The translations under genes and the position numbers were made by a program. A model generated the notes under the pieces. That model was not told where the DNA came from. It searched no databases and saw only the letters and a program-made list of their open reading frames with translations. Of a DNA stretch of 64,000 bases, positions 33,870 to 46,254 are shown in pieces (position 1 is the stretch's first letter; every line of letters begins with the position of its first letter). Source of the stretch: Xanthostigma xanthostigma (Eukaryota; Arthropoda; Insecta; Raphidioptera; Raphidiidae). Where the stretch lies: the NCBI GenBank assembly GCA_963575645.1, contig OY754467.1:32423108-32487107 (forward strand), given 5' to 3'.

Positions 33870-35583
33870 ATGAAGATTTTGAAAGTGTTAGAATTGTTTA
33901 GTGGAATAGGTGGATTACACTACGGTATAAATGGTAAGTGAACATTACAAAATCAATAGGAAATTACTTTGTGAACTGCATTACAAAATCACTTTTTTGC
34001 GTTTTAGAAAGTGGAATAAGAGCAGACGTTAAAATAGCATGCGATATAAATTCTGTTGCAAATGACACATACGCCAAAAATTTTCCAGACGTAAAACTTT
34101 ACAGACGAAATGCACAAGTCCTTAATGCGAACTATTTAAACAGTCAAGAAATTGATGCTGTATTTATGTCACCACCATGTCAGCCTTTTACCAGAAATGG
34201 CTTGCAACAAGACGTTAACGATGGTAGAACAATAGCATTGTTGCATGTGATTAATTTAATAAAAGATTTGAAACATTTGAAATACATGTTTGTGGAAAAC
34301 GTAAAAGGTTTTGAGGTATCTGAAGCAAGAGCTAGATTACTGTCTGCGCTGGAATATGCAGATTTTGTTTATCAAGAGTTTATATTAAGTCCTCATCAGA
34401 TCGGAGTACCAAACACGAGACACCGGTATTTTTTACTCGCGCGTAAAAAAAATGACCCATTTAAATTTCAGACTTCCCCGGAGGTGGTAAGTATTTAAGT
34501 AAGAGCGCCTTTGAAGAACGTGTGTTGAATGGTTTTAAGTAAATTTGCCACTTATTCGTAAATCATTTGATAAATTGATGTTAAATTAGACATGTGGTCA
34601 TAACCCAAATAAACTATAAACGAGTAATAATAAGTTGTTTTTGTGAGAATTATTCACTCTTCTGAAAAATCAGATTAAAACTGAATTTGTTCATTTTTAA
34701 CGTAATAATAATTGACATCACGTTCTTCCTTTTGGAATATCATCCCAAAAATAGTAATTAACACAATATAAGAAAAAAAAATAGCCTCCGGCCTAATTAC
34801 TTACCTACTCTATATGTCAGCATGACTTAAAATATGTGATACACGGTAAATTTTTCTAAAGACGTTGCACCTTCAGCTACAAACAGAAGTTTATTTGAAT
34901 CAGTTAGCTAATTCATTTAATGAAAACGTTAAAAACAATCACCAATTATAAATATTTTGGCACTAGTCCCCAACCAACCCACATTTCCAGGCCGGCAGAT
35001 CCACGCCTCTGAATCTATGTATAAGCAAATTTGAAATTTACAATAATTCACGAAATGTTCATTACAGATGACATCAATACCGGCTGAAGAAGAATTTCCG
35101 GCACCGTTCCCCTTGAGTAGAATTATTGAAAGTGGTTCACACATAGATTTCAGAGAATATTATTTATCCGATCGTGAACTAGTCAAATTTGTTCACTTAG
35201 TAGATATAGCGTGCAGTGATTCGAACCGTTCGTGCTGTTTTACTAAATCCTACACTCGTTTCATCGAAGGTACCGGCAGTGTTTATACAAATCTCACGAA
35301 ACAACAAGCTAACTACATTACGTCCCAACTGTGTCAGCTTACCCGCGGAACTGTAGACTATGAAATCACCGCTCGACAATTGCAGTTACGATTCTTTACG
35401 CCTAAAGAAGTTGCCCGATTGATGTGTTTTCCAGAAACATTTAGTTTTGATAAAAACGCTACCCGGTCACAAAAATATAAATTACTCGGCAACAGTGTCA
35501 ACGTTAGAGTTGTTGCTCTCTTATTTCAGTTGCTCGTCGAAGATACATATTACGTTCGTCCAAAAACAGAAGATTCAGATTAA
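33870..35583 (+). CDS. Dnmt2: Dnmt2 / TRDMT1 tRNA (cytosine-5)-methyltransferase, complete, 3 exons
   Basis: Exons 33870-33933, 34008-34486 and 35068-35583, all GT-AG and in frame, give 352 aa, close to fly Dnmt2 (about 345). Visible C5-methyltransferase motifs: I (LELFSGIGG, residues 7-15), IV with the catalytic cysteine (SPPCQPFTR, Cys79), VI (ENVKGFE, Glu118), VIII (GVPNTRHRYF), the Dnmt2-specific CFT motif (CCFTKSYTRFIEGTGS, about 236-251) and IX-X near the C-terminus (LLGNSVNVRVVALLFQLL). The family methylates C38 of tRNA-Asp, and often tRNA-Val and -Gly, with S-adenosylmethionine; it is not a genomic DNA methylase. All catalytic residues are intact. It is divergent from CLEC16A. The second intron is 581 bp and otherwise empty. 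Confidence 0.97.
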
Positions 35584-37174
35584 TTTTTATTTCCCGTATC
35601 TCTAGAGTAAAAGAAATACTTTGTTCCGTTTAGGATTTACATTTCGTAATTGGAAATTTTGTGAATCAATTAAATATACGGGATAACAGCTGTATCAAGG
35701 TACAGGATTGTTTTTAAATATATGGTAATTTAAGAATTTATCTGGAATTATTGGAACGCCTCCGTTCGTTCATTGCAAACTTCTAGTTTCCCAGTTCAAA
35801 TTTAAGATCTGATAAAAGCATAAACTGAGTCTTCAGTTTATTGAATAAATTTGAAATACACATTGGCACTAGGTCAAATAATCTGATCTTAGAAAAAAAA
35901 TAATCAACTACTTTCTGATTGTTTTTTTTTTTTATAAAAATTATTAAAGCAGCTACGGCAAGATATGAAACAACAGCGATGCCTACCATCGTTTTGATGA
36001 AATCTTCACGTCGCGAACAAAGTTAGTGACTATACCTACATAGCCTTGAATTTCCATTCGCCAAATAATTGTGGTCCAGTGCTGCCGCGTATTGTTAGTT
36101 TTGCTCGATTATACTATTTACAAGAAGTCTATTATTTACAAAAATATTTATATAAAACAATCCTATATCTGGTGTAACTGTTATAAAATATAATAACTAT
36201 TTAGAGAGAATGACATTTACATCTATATGTTCATTCCATAATTATTTTTTATTAAAATAGTTAACCAAAACATTTCTTTTACTTGTACTGGTTTTCTGAA
36301 CAAAGAATAGAGAATATATATATATATAAACAATAGCGATTATTGTGATAACAATTTTATTTTCAGTATACTGTATAATATTTAACTTTACTTTATAAAT
36401 ACTTGAGACGTGATTAAAATAATTTTTCAATAATAATTTAGATTTTGTTATTGTGAATTGTTGAAAATTAGAGTTCGACCGAAACTTCGGCCCCATTCGG
36501 ACAAAAATGAAACTTTCGGCTTCAACTAAGATTGCTCGAAAATTGTGCAGAGCCAAATGGAAAATTTAATCGAATGAGTATTATTTTATTTAAAATATTT
36601 AATCGGACACCCAACTCTACAAACAAAAACATAATAAAAACAAGAAATAAAAAAAATGCTTCTTAACTTCAACGCAACTATAGTAATAAGTATTTTAGCG
36701 ACAAAGAAACTGAAGTTTGTTTTCAGCTTCAGCCAAAAAACTAGCCTTTGGTCAGACTTTATTGAAAACATTATAATATTGAGAAGATTGTTTATTAACT
36801 CCCGGTTTATATAATACGAAAGATGCATTCAAATAAATTTAACTTCACTGTTCAGCGTTCTGATAGTGAAATTGAATATTTTGGTAGGGACTTGTGCATT
36901 TTTTCGTATTACTCTGAATGTGTCTCGACTATGGACAAAGTTCAAAAAAAATATTTTATACAAAGCTGACTTGAGCACAAACGTGTTCAAGAACGTAAAT
37001 AGAAGATTCGGCTATTCGTCGAACAAAATGATAACGTATAAGATTTGTCAACCACGATCCCTGATTAAATGAATAAAGTTTTTGTGGTTTGACCCTAAAA
37101 ATGATGTTTGTAAGAAATGTACAAAACTGAAAACTGCTTTAAAAAAATAATAAAAACTATAAAAAATCGCAAAC
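35584..37174. other. Intergenic, nothing firm
   Basis: AT-rich sequence. A fragment near 36470-36530 (gagttcgaccgaaacttcgg) is transposon-like but its boundaries and duplication could not be read. No supported gene. Confidence 0.35.
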
Positions 37175-37188
37175 AGTATTCAGTTCTA

Positions 37189-37447
37189 ATCTTTGATTAA
37201 CGTCTGAATAGAACTAGAAATAAAATTATCGACCAATTTTTTTCAGACTATATATTGACAAAAATAATAAAATTATAAATCAATATTTCACTAGATGCCG
37301 TTTCGATAATTTTTTTTAGATTATTTCTGAAGAAGATCCAAATCCGGATCGAAACGTCATCTAGTGAAATATTGATTTATAATTTTATTATTTTTGTCAA
37401 TATAGGTATAGTGTGAAAAAAATTGGTCGATAATTTTATTTTTTTGA
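37189..37447. mobile_element. Palindromic retroposon-like insertion with 14-bp duplication
   Basis: The direct repeats agtattcagttcta at 37175-37188 and 37448-37461 are identical. The insertion has outer ends related to attaacgtctgaatagaact and ttggtcgataattttattt, and an inner palindrome (attataaatcaatatttcac and its complement). At the centre lies ctgaagaagatcc, then AAAT, then ccggatcgaaacgtcatc: a CTGAAGA box, a GATCC/GGATC hairpin and GAAACGT. This is similar to the hammerhead-like core in terminal repeats of Penelope-like elements. The ribozyme reading is inference. Confidence 0.65.
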
Positions 37448-38575
37448 AGTATTCAGTTCTATTAATATTATATTTAGTATATTATATTGATTAATATTAT
37501 ATCATAAATTAGGTACTATTAATATTTGTAGTTAATAGCTATGCCTACATTTATAATATTATATAAATTTACTTTAATATAGGTTTTGGTTTATGCAAAA
37601 CACTAAACTACAAAAAAAAAGAAAACAATTCAAATGTAATTATTAACGGCACAGTTATGATTAATACATTGTGGTCTGGCGTGTCAAAACAAAACAAACA
37701 ATTTATAGAATTGCATACTTATTCTCAAAAACGATAGATTTAATAATTTGTAAAGAAAGACTCCATGTGGCATCACATTAATGTAGTCTACCATCTGCGA
37801 TTTTCTGCTAACTGTGATTAATCCACTTTTTTTTATCAAGTAGACTACTTTTGAATGATACCATAAATGATAAGTTCTGTGCTGTATCACTATAATATTT
37901 TGATTCACAGCTGCTATTCTATATCAGAGGGTTGTGAGATATTATGTATAGCGTCATTCTCCTATTCCACGTGCTAATTGCTTGAAATACAAAACAAATT
38001 TCGTACAGTTTCTGACGCTCTGACCTCAATGGTGCATAATGAATGGATGTGTGTTTGAATTGGCCAATCAAAAGAGCTAACATCTTTCAAAAAATCACGA
38101 TATAAAATTTTACACAATAAACATAATGGTTATATGGAAAAACAGGGTTAGGCACATACACTCGATAATCTTTTTCATCTTTCATATTTCTTGAGGCTTT
38201 TTTTCTAATAAATTGTGCAGTATTTGAAGTTGTATGTATGAGTTTTGTGTATTCCTCCGCGGGTCATTACATTTAGTTGGCTAGCATTTTTCGCGCTCAT
38301 CTGGTGTTGGTAAATATTAGAGATTTTATGAGTCGAAGTTTTTTTTTTATGAGAATCGAATTTAAAATTTTGGTCTCATTATATATTAAATTATCACGTT
38401 CATTCAGTAGAATAAAACACGACCGGACTGAACAAAACGCGATGCGTAAGTGTACAGCAAAATAATCATATGCGGGAGGGAAATACGCGCAGCAAGCGAG
38501 ATTCACATTATTAAAGGATCAAACCATGAGAAGCCCGAACATTGACACTATATAATCGATACTTGGTATATTGTT

Positions 38576-39094
38576 AAGGTGACCAACTATACTCATTTAC
38601 TGAGTTTTGTACTCTTTTTTCGCAAACCGTACTCTTTTCAAATCCTGTACTCTGAAAGTACTTATTTGTATAATTTTATAAAAAATAGAACACAACAGAT
38701 GGGTAGAAATCTTTCGGCATTTTAGAGTAGAACATATCCCACATGAAAATTTAAAAGTTTTAATAGAAATTTCCTTATGTTGTCCAGGCACTAATGCTGC
38801 TTGTTGAAAGGGTATTTTCACTAGGGAATGATTATTGGAGCAGTGAGAAGTCGCAGCTTTCTGTAAAAACATTATCTGCCGTCTTAACAGTCAAATTTAA
38901 TATGCAAAATGAAAGTTGTTCGGATGTGGCTATATTATTAGACGAACATCCTCATTTAGCAAAAAAAATCCACTCCGAAGAAAAATATGTTTTTAAAAGA
39001 AAATAAAGTTTTTATCGTTTTTTCTTCTTTTTTTTCACCTGTGAAATATTTGCAATGTGTACTCTTTTTGAACAAAAAATAGTTGGTCACCTTA
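38576..39094 (+). mobile_element. Deleted hAT transposon keeping a transposase C-terminal fragment
   Basis: Ends aaggtgaccaacta and tagttggtcacctta. The 8-bp duplication atattgtt is at 38568-38575 and 39095-39102. The reading frame 38794-39006 encodes about 70 residues that include ERVFSLGNDYW, LSVKTLSAVLTVKFN and HPHLAKKIHSEEKY. This is the hAT C-terminal dimerisation region, which normally ends the transposase. The rest of the transposase is deleted, so it cannot move on its own. Confidence 0.85.
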
Positions 39095-39132
39095 ATATTG
39101 TTATATCACCAAAACCTTGCGGGGCTATAGAC

Positions 39133-39355
39133 ACGAGGTTCCCAATTTTATTTGGCCATGGAACCCTAATTGATCATACTTTTTTTGGCGGAACCCTAGC
39201 TGGGTATTTTGATAACTAAAGTGTTTATCTTGTAAACGTGGTGCGGTTATGAGTCTTTTCCACAAACGTTTTAAAACTCTCGGACAGACCTCGGAATCCC
39301 TGTGACCCTTCCACGGAACCCCAGAGTACCAGGGACCACCTTTTAGGAATCGCTG
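39133..39355. mobile_element. hAT MITE with ctatagac duplication
   Basis: It begins acgaggttcccaattttatt and ends ttttaggaatcgctg, flanked by perfect ctatagac copies at 39125-39132 and 39356-39363. The left end has lost two bases compared with the expected cagcgattc/cagcgaggt form. 223 bp, noncoding. Confidence 0.75.
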
Positions 39356-39365
39356 CTATAGACTA

Positions 39366-39436
39366 TGGTAGCCGAGTAATGTAAAGCATCTGCCTCGCAC
39401 ACAGAAGGTCACTGGTTTGATTCCCGTTGGTGCAAT
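39366..39436 (+). ncRNA. tRNA-like sequence (probable SINE head or tRNA pseudogene)
   Basis: The sequence tagccgagtaatgtaaagca resembles a tRNA D arm (box A), and ggtttgattccc, about 40 bases later, resembles box B. The acceptor stem does not pair well, so a functional tRNA is not claimed. Confidence 0.3.
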
Positions 39437-39947
39437 TGTTTTTTTTTTTACTATTCTATATTAAATTAGTGTATTTTTCAATATATATCTTTATTTCATA
39501 CAATGAAACAAAAGATTTTAAACTTGTTTCCTTAAAGGCAGACTTTCTCGCAAGGAGGTGTTGGTGCAATGGCATTTTTTTTTGCAATGTGAAAAGGGAA
39601 GTTCCTTATAAAACGTACGCTTGGTATATTGGTGCAGTCATGTATCTTCGGGGCTCCTCATGGTTTACTCCCTAAGCTCGTATGAGATTCACTACAATCA
39701 ACATTAATAATTTAGGATACAGATTTGGATGTGAAAAGTTATGGGATTATCCATAGTCTCGAAATTTAAGTTTCATAACGTATCTAATAAATGCGTATTA
39801 TAAATTACAGGCATTTCACCTGATGTTAAATCGTGAAAAGTCGTATTGTAACTATTAACTAATATGATTTGGCATTTCGCTGATTTTGTTCTATTTCTAC
39901 TGCATATGTGAATATATTCGCGCATTATAGGCCTGTTACACTGTGTA

Positions 39948-40470
39948 CAGGGGCAGATTTCCCTATAGGCCAATTAGGCCCAGGCCTAGGGCGGCAAAAC
40001 TTAGTGAGATTTTTTTTCTAGTACTTTTTAATATCCAATGGCACCCAGCTACAACAAACGAAAAAAGACTTTTTTGTTGTGGAAATGAAAGGATCTTTTT
40101 GAAGTGAAAACTTCTTTAGCGGCGTTGTACACTTTTTTTGTAATGGGTAAAAAATGTTAAACTCGCGTCAGGAGACGTGACCTGATCGAAAATTCGTAAG
40201 ACGGATGGAGAGTAGAGGTAATATTCAAGTTTTCACTTCTGCCGGCACTCCCGGAGTGCAACCCGTCTTTTTTTTTACTCCTATTTTGTGCGGACACACG
40301 ATAAAATTTGTCAAGAAGTTAGGTTGTGAAAAAAAAAGGTCATTCGTTTTTTTTTTTGCACACGACAATTTTTTTTAAGTTAGGCTGTTAAAAAAGGTCA
40401 TTTGCAGGGAGTAGGGAGGGCGGTAATCTTCCGTAGGCCTAGGGCAGCCAAGGTATCAAATCCGCCCCTG
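39948..40470. mobile_element. hAT non-autonomous element, 523 bp
   Basis: Ends caggggcagattt and aaatccgcccctg. Perfect 8-bp duplication actgtgta at 39940-39947 and 40471-40478. The interior carries one copy of the gaaaaaagac ... ggaaatgaaagg unit shared with 14735-14855, and a segment gaagtgaaaacttctttagc related to 46080-46110. No transposase. Confidence 0.9.
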
Positions 40471-40840
40471 ACTGTGTACATTATTAATCAATTCTTCTAT
40501 CATTCCGATACAAACATCTCGATTATAAACACCATTCAATTATGCCCAGCACTAAATAAAACCATTGCAGTGAATCAATTAAGATTTAATTTACTCTTAA
40601 CACCTTGTGTTCTTACTGTGCTTGATATATCTACTACACAATTTTAATCATTTTTTTTGTATAAACCTTTCATTATTCAGTTAAAACTAGGCAAAAAATA
40701 ACCTTAGAACTACAGTGTTTTTGTTGATTGTAATAATATTAATTTGTTTTTGTCCTACTAAAATAGCCGCTTTATACTACTATACTTTATACTATACCGA
40801 TTACCAATAACCCATTTCAGATTGGTGACAAGCCGGGCGG

Positions 40841-41347
40841 TAATAGTATATTGTGCGACTAGTAAGAGAAGGAGAAGATTCCATGAGCGTGAAATTTGCC
40901 GCACGAGCGTAGCGAGTGCGGTAACACGCACGCGAGTGGAATATTCTCCTTCGATCAATGATCGCACATAATATTTTATTCAACTAGCACGAGTAATATG
41001 TAATCGGGGCCCTGATAAAAGAGGGAAAAATAATAAATCACTTCATTGATTGACGTACCTATTGCCCTCGATGCACACAAGATAGCCCTGACTTTCACTG
41101 AATTGCGATGCTGTTTTCATATATACAATACCGCCTACCACGTTCCTATTGGTCCAGAAGCTGTGCAGTTTTTTTTCATTATTTAACGCCTTAGGCTTGC
41201 TACTGCGTTCCTATTGGTCCAGAAAATTCATTATCTCACAGTACGGCTCATTAAAAGCACTCTACGTGTCAACATGAAGTAATTTATTATTTATCCCGAA
41301 TTTAGCAGGGCCCCGAAATTACATATTACTCACGCGTGTTGAATAAA
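40841..41347. repeat. Interspersed repeat, copy 1 of a pair with 63456-63939
   Basis: It starts taatagtatattgtgcgac and ends cgtgttgaataaa. Inside, gtaatatgtaatcggggccc and its complement ggccccgaaattacatatta form inverted ends about 370 bp apart. A second small inversion, gtgcgactagt ... gatcgcac, lies at the left. Outer sequences aatagccgctttatac and gtataaagccattttt hint at a larger element of about 40760-41388. No ORF of note. Confidence 0.75.
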
Positions 41348-41388
41348 ATAACTTTACTGCCCGCTTATAGCGGGTATAAAGCCATTTT

Positions 41389-43284
41389 TTTCAGTTTATT
41401 CATATTAAATAGAAGTAAAATTCAGTAATAATAATATTTACATTACTCCAGCTGAAGGCGAGCTTGCGATCTTGTGAACCTGTACACAATACAAATAACA
41501 TGGCACGCTTCCCACATAGGCATGGACGCTGTATGCGTGTTGCGGCTTAGTATAGCCCAAGATTTGTCTATTTATTCAATGTGCGGTGAGCGTAAGTCAC
41601 AAAAAGAGCATAAAATATACATATCTGCCTCCCTTTTCGAAATACCTGCATTTCACTAAACAAAACATTAAAACAAAGATATCTATTTCAATTGAACGAA
41701 CTTGTAGCATGGACTTTGGAGTATATCTCACTTAAAAAAGGCATATATGTACCCACGATTGCATCCTAGTCGTCCTTACACGTTCTTTCCATATCAGCTA
41801 TACTGTTAATTATTATTAATATGTATATTATGCTACTTAATATGTACTTAAATATTGGAAATGAAGGCAAAAACAGCTATTTTATAGGTCAAAAAATACA
41901 GTGTGTAGGGCGCAATGCTACTTTGACTCGTGTGACTATTTTACCATAATATCACGTCATTTTCTCTGATATCACATCTCGTCGAAAGTATACGTCATTA
42001 CATACACTACTATTTCCTCGTAACTTTTTAATATGTTTGTCAAATAATTTAAATATAAAGAAAAACAAATAATTCTAGAACTTTTTTTGAGAATGACCAT
42101 AGTCAGGGTTTTATTCATGCCATTAAATGAGCTGCTTATTTGTATAAGACTTTATTAGTCGTATTCGCAAAATACTATGATTTATGTAATGTATGCAGAA
42201 ATTGGACCACTTAAAATTTAATTTTTTTTGGTATGTAAATTGACATAAAACAATAACGAATTCACAAGACAAAGTTTTCAAAGATTGACAATTAGCACTA
42301 TAATGGTCGATTTTTTAATTAACTTCGTCGATTTGATTTTTTGGTTAATAAATTTTCTTTCGACCTCGAATTATGCGCACATAACATAACAGGTTCGAAA
42401 TAAAATACAAAATATGTTACCGTATTTAAAAAGTAATGTAGTTAGTGATTCTAAAGGAAAAAGTCTATTATTATTATTATTCGAATTAATGTAAATTAAG
42501 ATATTAATATATAAAGTTGCCTCATGTGTACTGCTATATTTTATTTGAAAGAGTTTATAAAGACAAAATGTAGATATTAGTATTGCTGGAACAGCTAATT
42601 GTGCAAAATAACAACAATCTTTATTGATGGCGGATTAAGCATTTTTAGGCTTCCAAACCGAACATGATCTTGAGACCCCATTGTAAAACGTTTATATTTT
42701 TTATCTAAACAAAACGTCGAAAATGAGCAAATATGTAGTCATCTTTGTAGTTTTTGATATCCCTCTGATACAGAACACTCAATAAACGCCTTCTTTTTGC
42801 GCCCGTGCAGTAATTCATTGTCTGGATTAGCAAGAATGGGATAGCTTGGCTCGGTTTCCCTCAAGTTAGATTGCCCACGGGTACCAACACTAATTTTGAA
42901 CTTGCTATTTATGTCAATCGTTGCTGACAAATTACAAAAATTTTTCGTTAGTGACAAATTATGACAATTTTTGTGTGACCAGTCCAGCTTGACGCCAAGT
43001 TAGATTGTTCACATAAAATTGTTCCCAACTCACCTAAAAAGTTACACGTCAGTAAATAAATGGATTAGTTTGGACCAAAGAAAGAATATTTTTTCTTCTT
43101 TGGTTTGGACAATTGGCTGTTTCACTTTGTGTTGTGGTTGTTGTATTTCTCATGAAGAGATGTTTAATTGTGTTCAAGGTACACTGCCTATTATAATCAT
43201 TATTATAATAATACATACAGGTGATTTTTAAATGTTTAAAATTAATTTCCATTTAGACGGTACGTTCGGTAGACACAAATAAAT
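41389..43284. other. Intergenic, nothing recognised
   Basis: AT-rich sequence with scattered short ORFs of biased composition; no gene or RNA could be supported. Confidence 0.35.
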
Positions 43285-43298
43285 AATACATTTTATTG

Positions 43299-43573
43299 AA
43301 AAGAAACGAAACGGTTGATTTATGAGTCAAAATTTTTTTATTGTAGGAAGACTACGTTTCGACACCTGTTTTGGTGTCTTCCTCAGGTCTTTAATTAAAT
43401 GAATTTAGATTTTGTGATGTGATGGTCAATTAATGTCTTTTAATTAAAGACCTGAGGAAGACACCAAAACAGGTGTCGAAACGTAGTCTTCCTACAATAA
43501 AAAAATTTTGACTCATAAATCAACCGTTTCGTTTCTTTTCTATATATACAATTGAGTGATCATGATTATTAAA
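43299..43573. mobile_element. Palindromic retroposon-like insertion with 14-bp duplication
   Basis: The flanks aatacattttattg at 43285-43298 and 43574-43587 are identical. The 275-bp insertion is a long inverted repeat whose arms (gaaacgaaacggttgattta ...) flank a spacer of about 50 bp. Each arm carries cctgaggaagacacc, AAAACA, ggtgtcgaaacgtagtc: a CTGAGGA box, a 6-bp hairpin and GAAACG, followed by a GTC triplet. This matches the order of a hammerhead core (CUGANGA - stem II - GAAA - NUH). Stem I is not well paired, so activity is not claimed. Confidence 0.65.
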
Positions 43574-43737
43574 AATACATTTTATTGTAATATAAAAGCT
43601 TGTTAATTCAGTTCGATTTGTTATCGTAATTAATGTCACATCTAGTTTCGTTCTCAAGAGGATTTCATGAGTCATTTGGAAAATTGAAACTTTAACACTC
43701 GACGGCTAAAACGACGTCACAAAACATCCATGGACGT

Positions 43738-43803
43738 GGGTGAATTTGAACCTATGACAGTTTGATTTAAAGGTCAGCACTCTAACCGTCACCCCAAGCT
43801 TTT
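43738..43803 (-). ncRNA. tRNA-like remnant
   Basis: On the minus strand, ggggtgacggttagagtgct resembles a tRNA A box and taggttcaaattcac a degenerate B box. The acceptor arm is poor. Probably a SINE head or pseudogene. Confidence 0.3.
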
Positions 43804-46254
43804 CTCCAAATGTCATGTTTAATGTTAAATTTGTAATATTTACGTGCTCTACGAGGACCGTTATACTGAAGCATTAACTCAACATATACTTTTAAGTATG
43901 CCACAAATTACCTATGAATTAATTCTATGACAGAAAATGTTTTATTTGAAAACAGACTCAAAACTAGAGTCCAACTTAACTTCAGCCAAAAAAAAAATTG
44001 GTTGTCTGTAAAGTCGGTTTACGGACGATAGTTTTACGTGATAACGTATTCCGTAATACATAACCTAAACCTCCCAAAATTTGGTTTCAATCCGCTTATC
44101 CTTGGTGTCGGAATGATAAGAAATGTCAAAAGTGACGTTTGCAACTGTCAAAGTATTATGTTCTAATAATAATTAGTTATTCCAATACTTAACTTAGAAG
44201 GCGTTGCATTTCACAAAATACTAATGTCAAAAAATTGAATTAAACATTAGAAATGCAGCCGTTTTCATGTTGCATTTATACAGCTATTTTTCTATATAAA
44301 TTTGTATAAAAAAACTGTTTAGGCAAATTTTGTTATACGAAATCTATGTAAAATGTTCTCCTCTTTCGTTTAAGACTGGTTTCAAACCGATCTGATTTAA
44401 ATTGAGCGAGAAATTAGCAAAAAGCACGCACAGGGTCAGGCGGAACGTTACGCGTTACGAACGTTACACTTTTTCGAACATGCAGCCGGTGTTTTATCAA
44501 TTTATAAGATTGGTGATTCATCAATTTATAAGACGTTATCACGTCAAAAAATAAGCCTTTGGCAAAATAAAATTTTAACATTTAAATTAACGCTTGTAAA
44601 TTGAAATTTGCACACACAAACTGGATTAACAAGATTTTTTAATATCATTTTCTACACAGATATTTGTTTTTTTTTTAATTTTTTTATCCTAATATTTTTG
44701 TGATTTTATTTTATATTAAAGAACAAAAACCAATTTTTCGGTAATTTTTTAAAAACATTTTTATTGTTTTATGTAAGACCTGGATGGTATATTTATTTTG
44801 TTGATTATGTTTCGAATATTACTAATTTATAGATGTACCTTTATAAAATGAAATACATATTTTTATTGAAAATTACAACAGTGTGTTTATTTCCAAATCT
44901 TGTCTTACAAGATAATAATTACAACCCTCAAAAAGCATCTACAATGTAAACTAAGTTCGTGAGTACAAACTGCATGACAAAAATTAACTGATATCAAGTT
45001 GTCAAGACAAATCGAGAGTGTAAAATTAATAGAACATACTCATCGACAATGATAAATTAAAACATTGTTTTATGTTTCAAGGTCTCTGCACTATTTTTAA
45101 AAAGAAGTCTCTCTCTTTGTGCATGTTCGGTACACACGTGGTCATATCTTTCTAAGACGAATTTATCTCGAGAATAAAAAATGATATCGACTACATTAGG
45201 AAGCCAATCGGCGCGTATTAAACGCAAATATGATTGTTCAATATTAGTTAAGCCGTTCTTTTTGGAAAAATATTTCTCGGGTCTAATTTGTTAAACACAT
45301 ATTTGATCCTACTGGGAAATTGGTCGTGTGGACCTGAATAGTCGCATTTGTAGAGTTCTAATAAACGACCCACCTCATGGCTTGTTGAATCAGTTTGCAC
45401 TCACGAACTTCAAGTTTACATTGCGAATGTTTTTTGAGGATATCGCTCATTTTTGTTTTATTGGTATAATACTATCATAATATTATATTACATAAGTGTT
45501 TGATATATTATAATGTAAAAACCACATACCTTATATAATATTTATCATTATTTAAATATTTGTTAAAACTATATTTACTTAAATAGTTCCACTTTTTTCA
45601 TGTAATTTGTTTGTTTTTTTTTTCAAAGTTACTCACTATATAACCCAATTACAAAACGTCAAGAAATGTTTTCTTAAGTGATAAAATTGATAAGAAAACG
45701 AATTTTTCCAGAGATAAGACTTCCCTGAAGCCCATTTTCAGTAAATTTCATTCAAATCGTTAGAGCCGTTTTTCAGGTAGGATTATATATTATCGCCATC
45801 CCTTGGTATAAAAATGAAAAGCCAAACTGTCTTTGAATTACATTAAATAAGGCTTTTAGTAGACCGTCTATCTCACGAAATAGTAGATCATCTATCTTAC
45901 GAACTCGGCGATCTACCAATCGCCTTGATTAGGCAATGCGATCACAATACTATACAAAAATACCATGCGATCTAAATACCTACGCATTTTTAGTGAAATT
46001 TAAAAATCTTTTGCATGGATAGTGTTCCTATAATAATTGTGAACTATTTTTGCAAAACATTTTATAATAAATAATTTTTGAAGTGAAACTTCTTATGCGG
46101 CGCCACTACCTCAACGATAAATTCCAAATTTATTCACCAATAAATATTTATCAAAATAAAAATTATGAATTAAATAAAAACACTGAATTATTATTATTAT
46201 TATAGGAAGTTGCACTTCGGTCGTGCATTACATTTACTAATGGCTTGTTAAATA
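43804..46254. other. Intergenic, nothing firm
   Basis: Long AT-rich region. Fragments such as ttgaagtgaaacttcttatg (about 46078) match the interior of the hAT element at 39948-40470. No host gene seen. Confidence 0.35.

Noticed and set aside
36466-36616. Possible hAT MITE with tagagttcg / ccaactcta ends
   Set aside because: Flanking 8-mers do not match (ttgaaaat versus caaacaaa) and the arms are short, so boundaries are unsupported.
42739-42957. 72-codon minus-strand ORF
   Set aside because: No domain, repeats or splice context; single short frame in AT-rich DNA.
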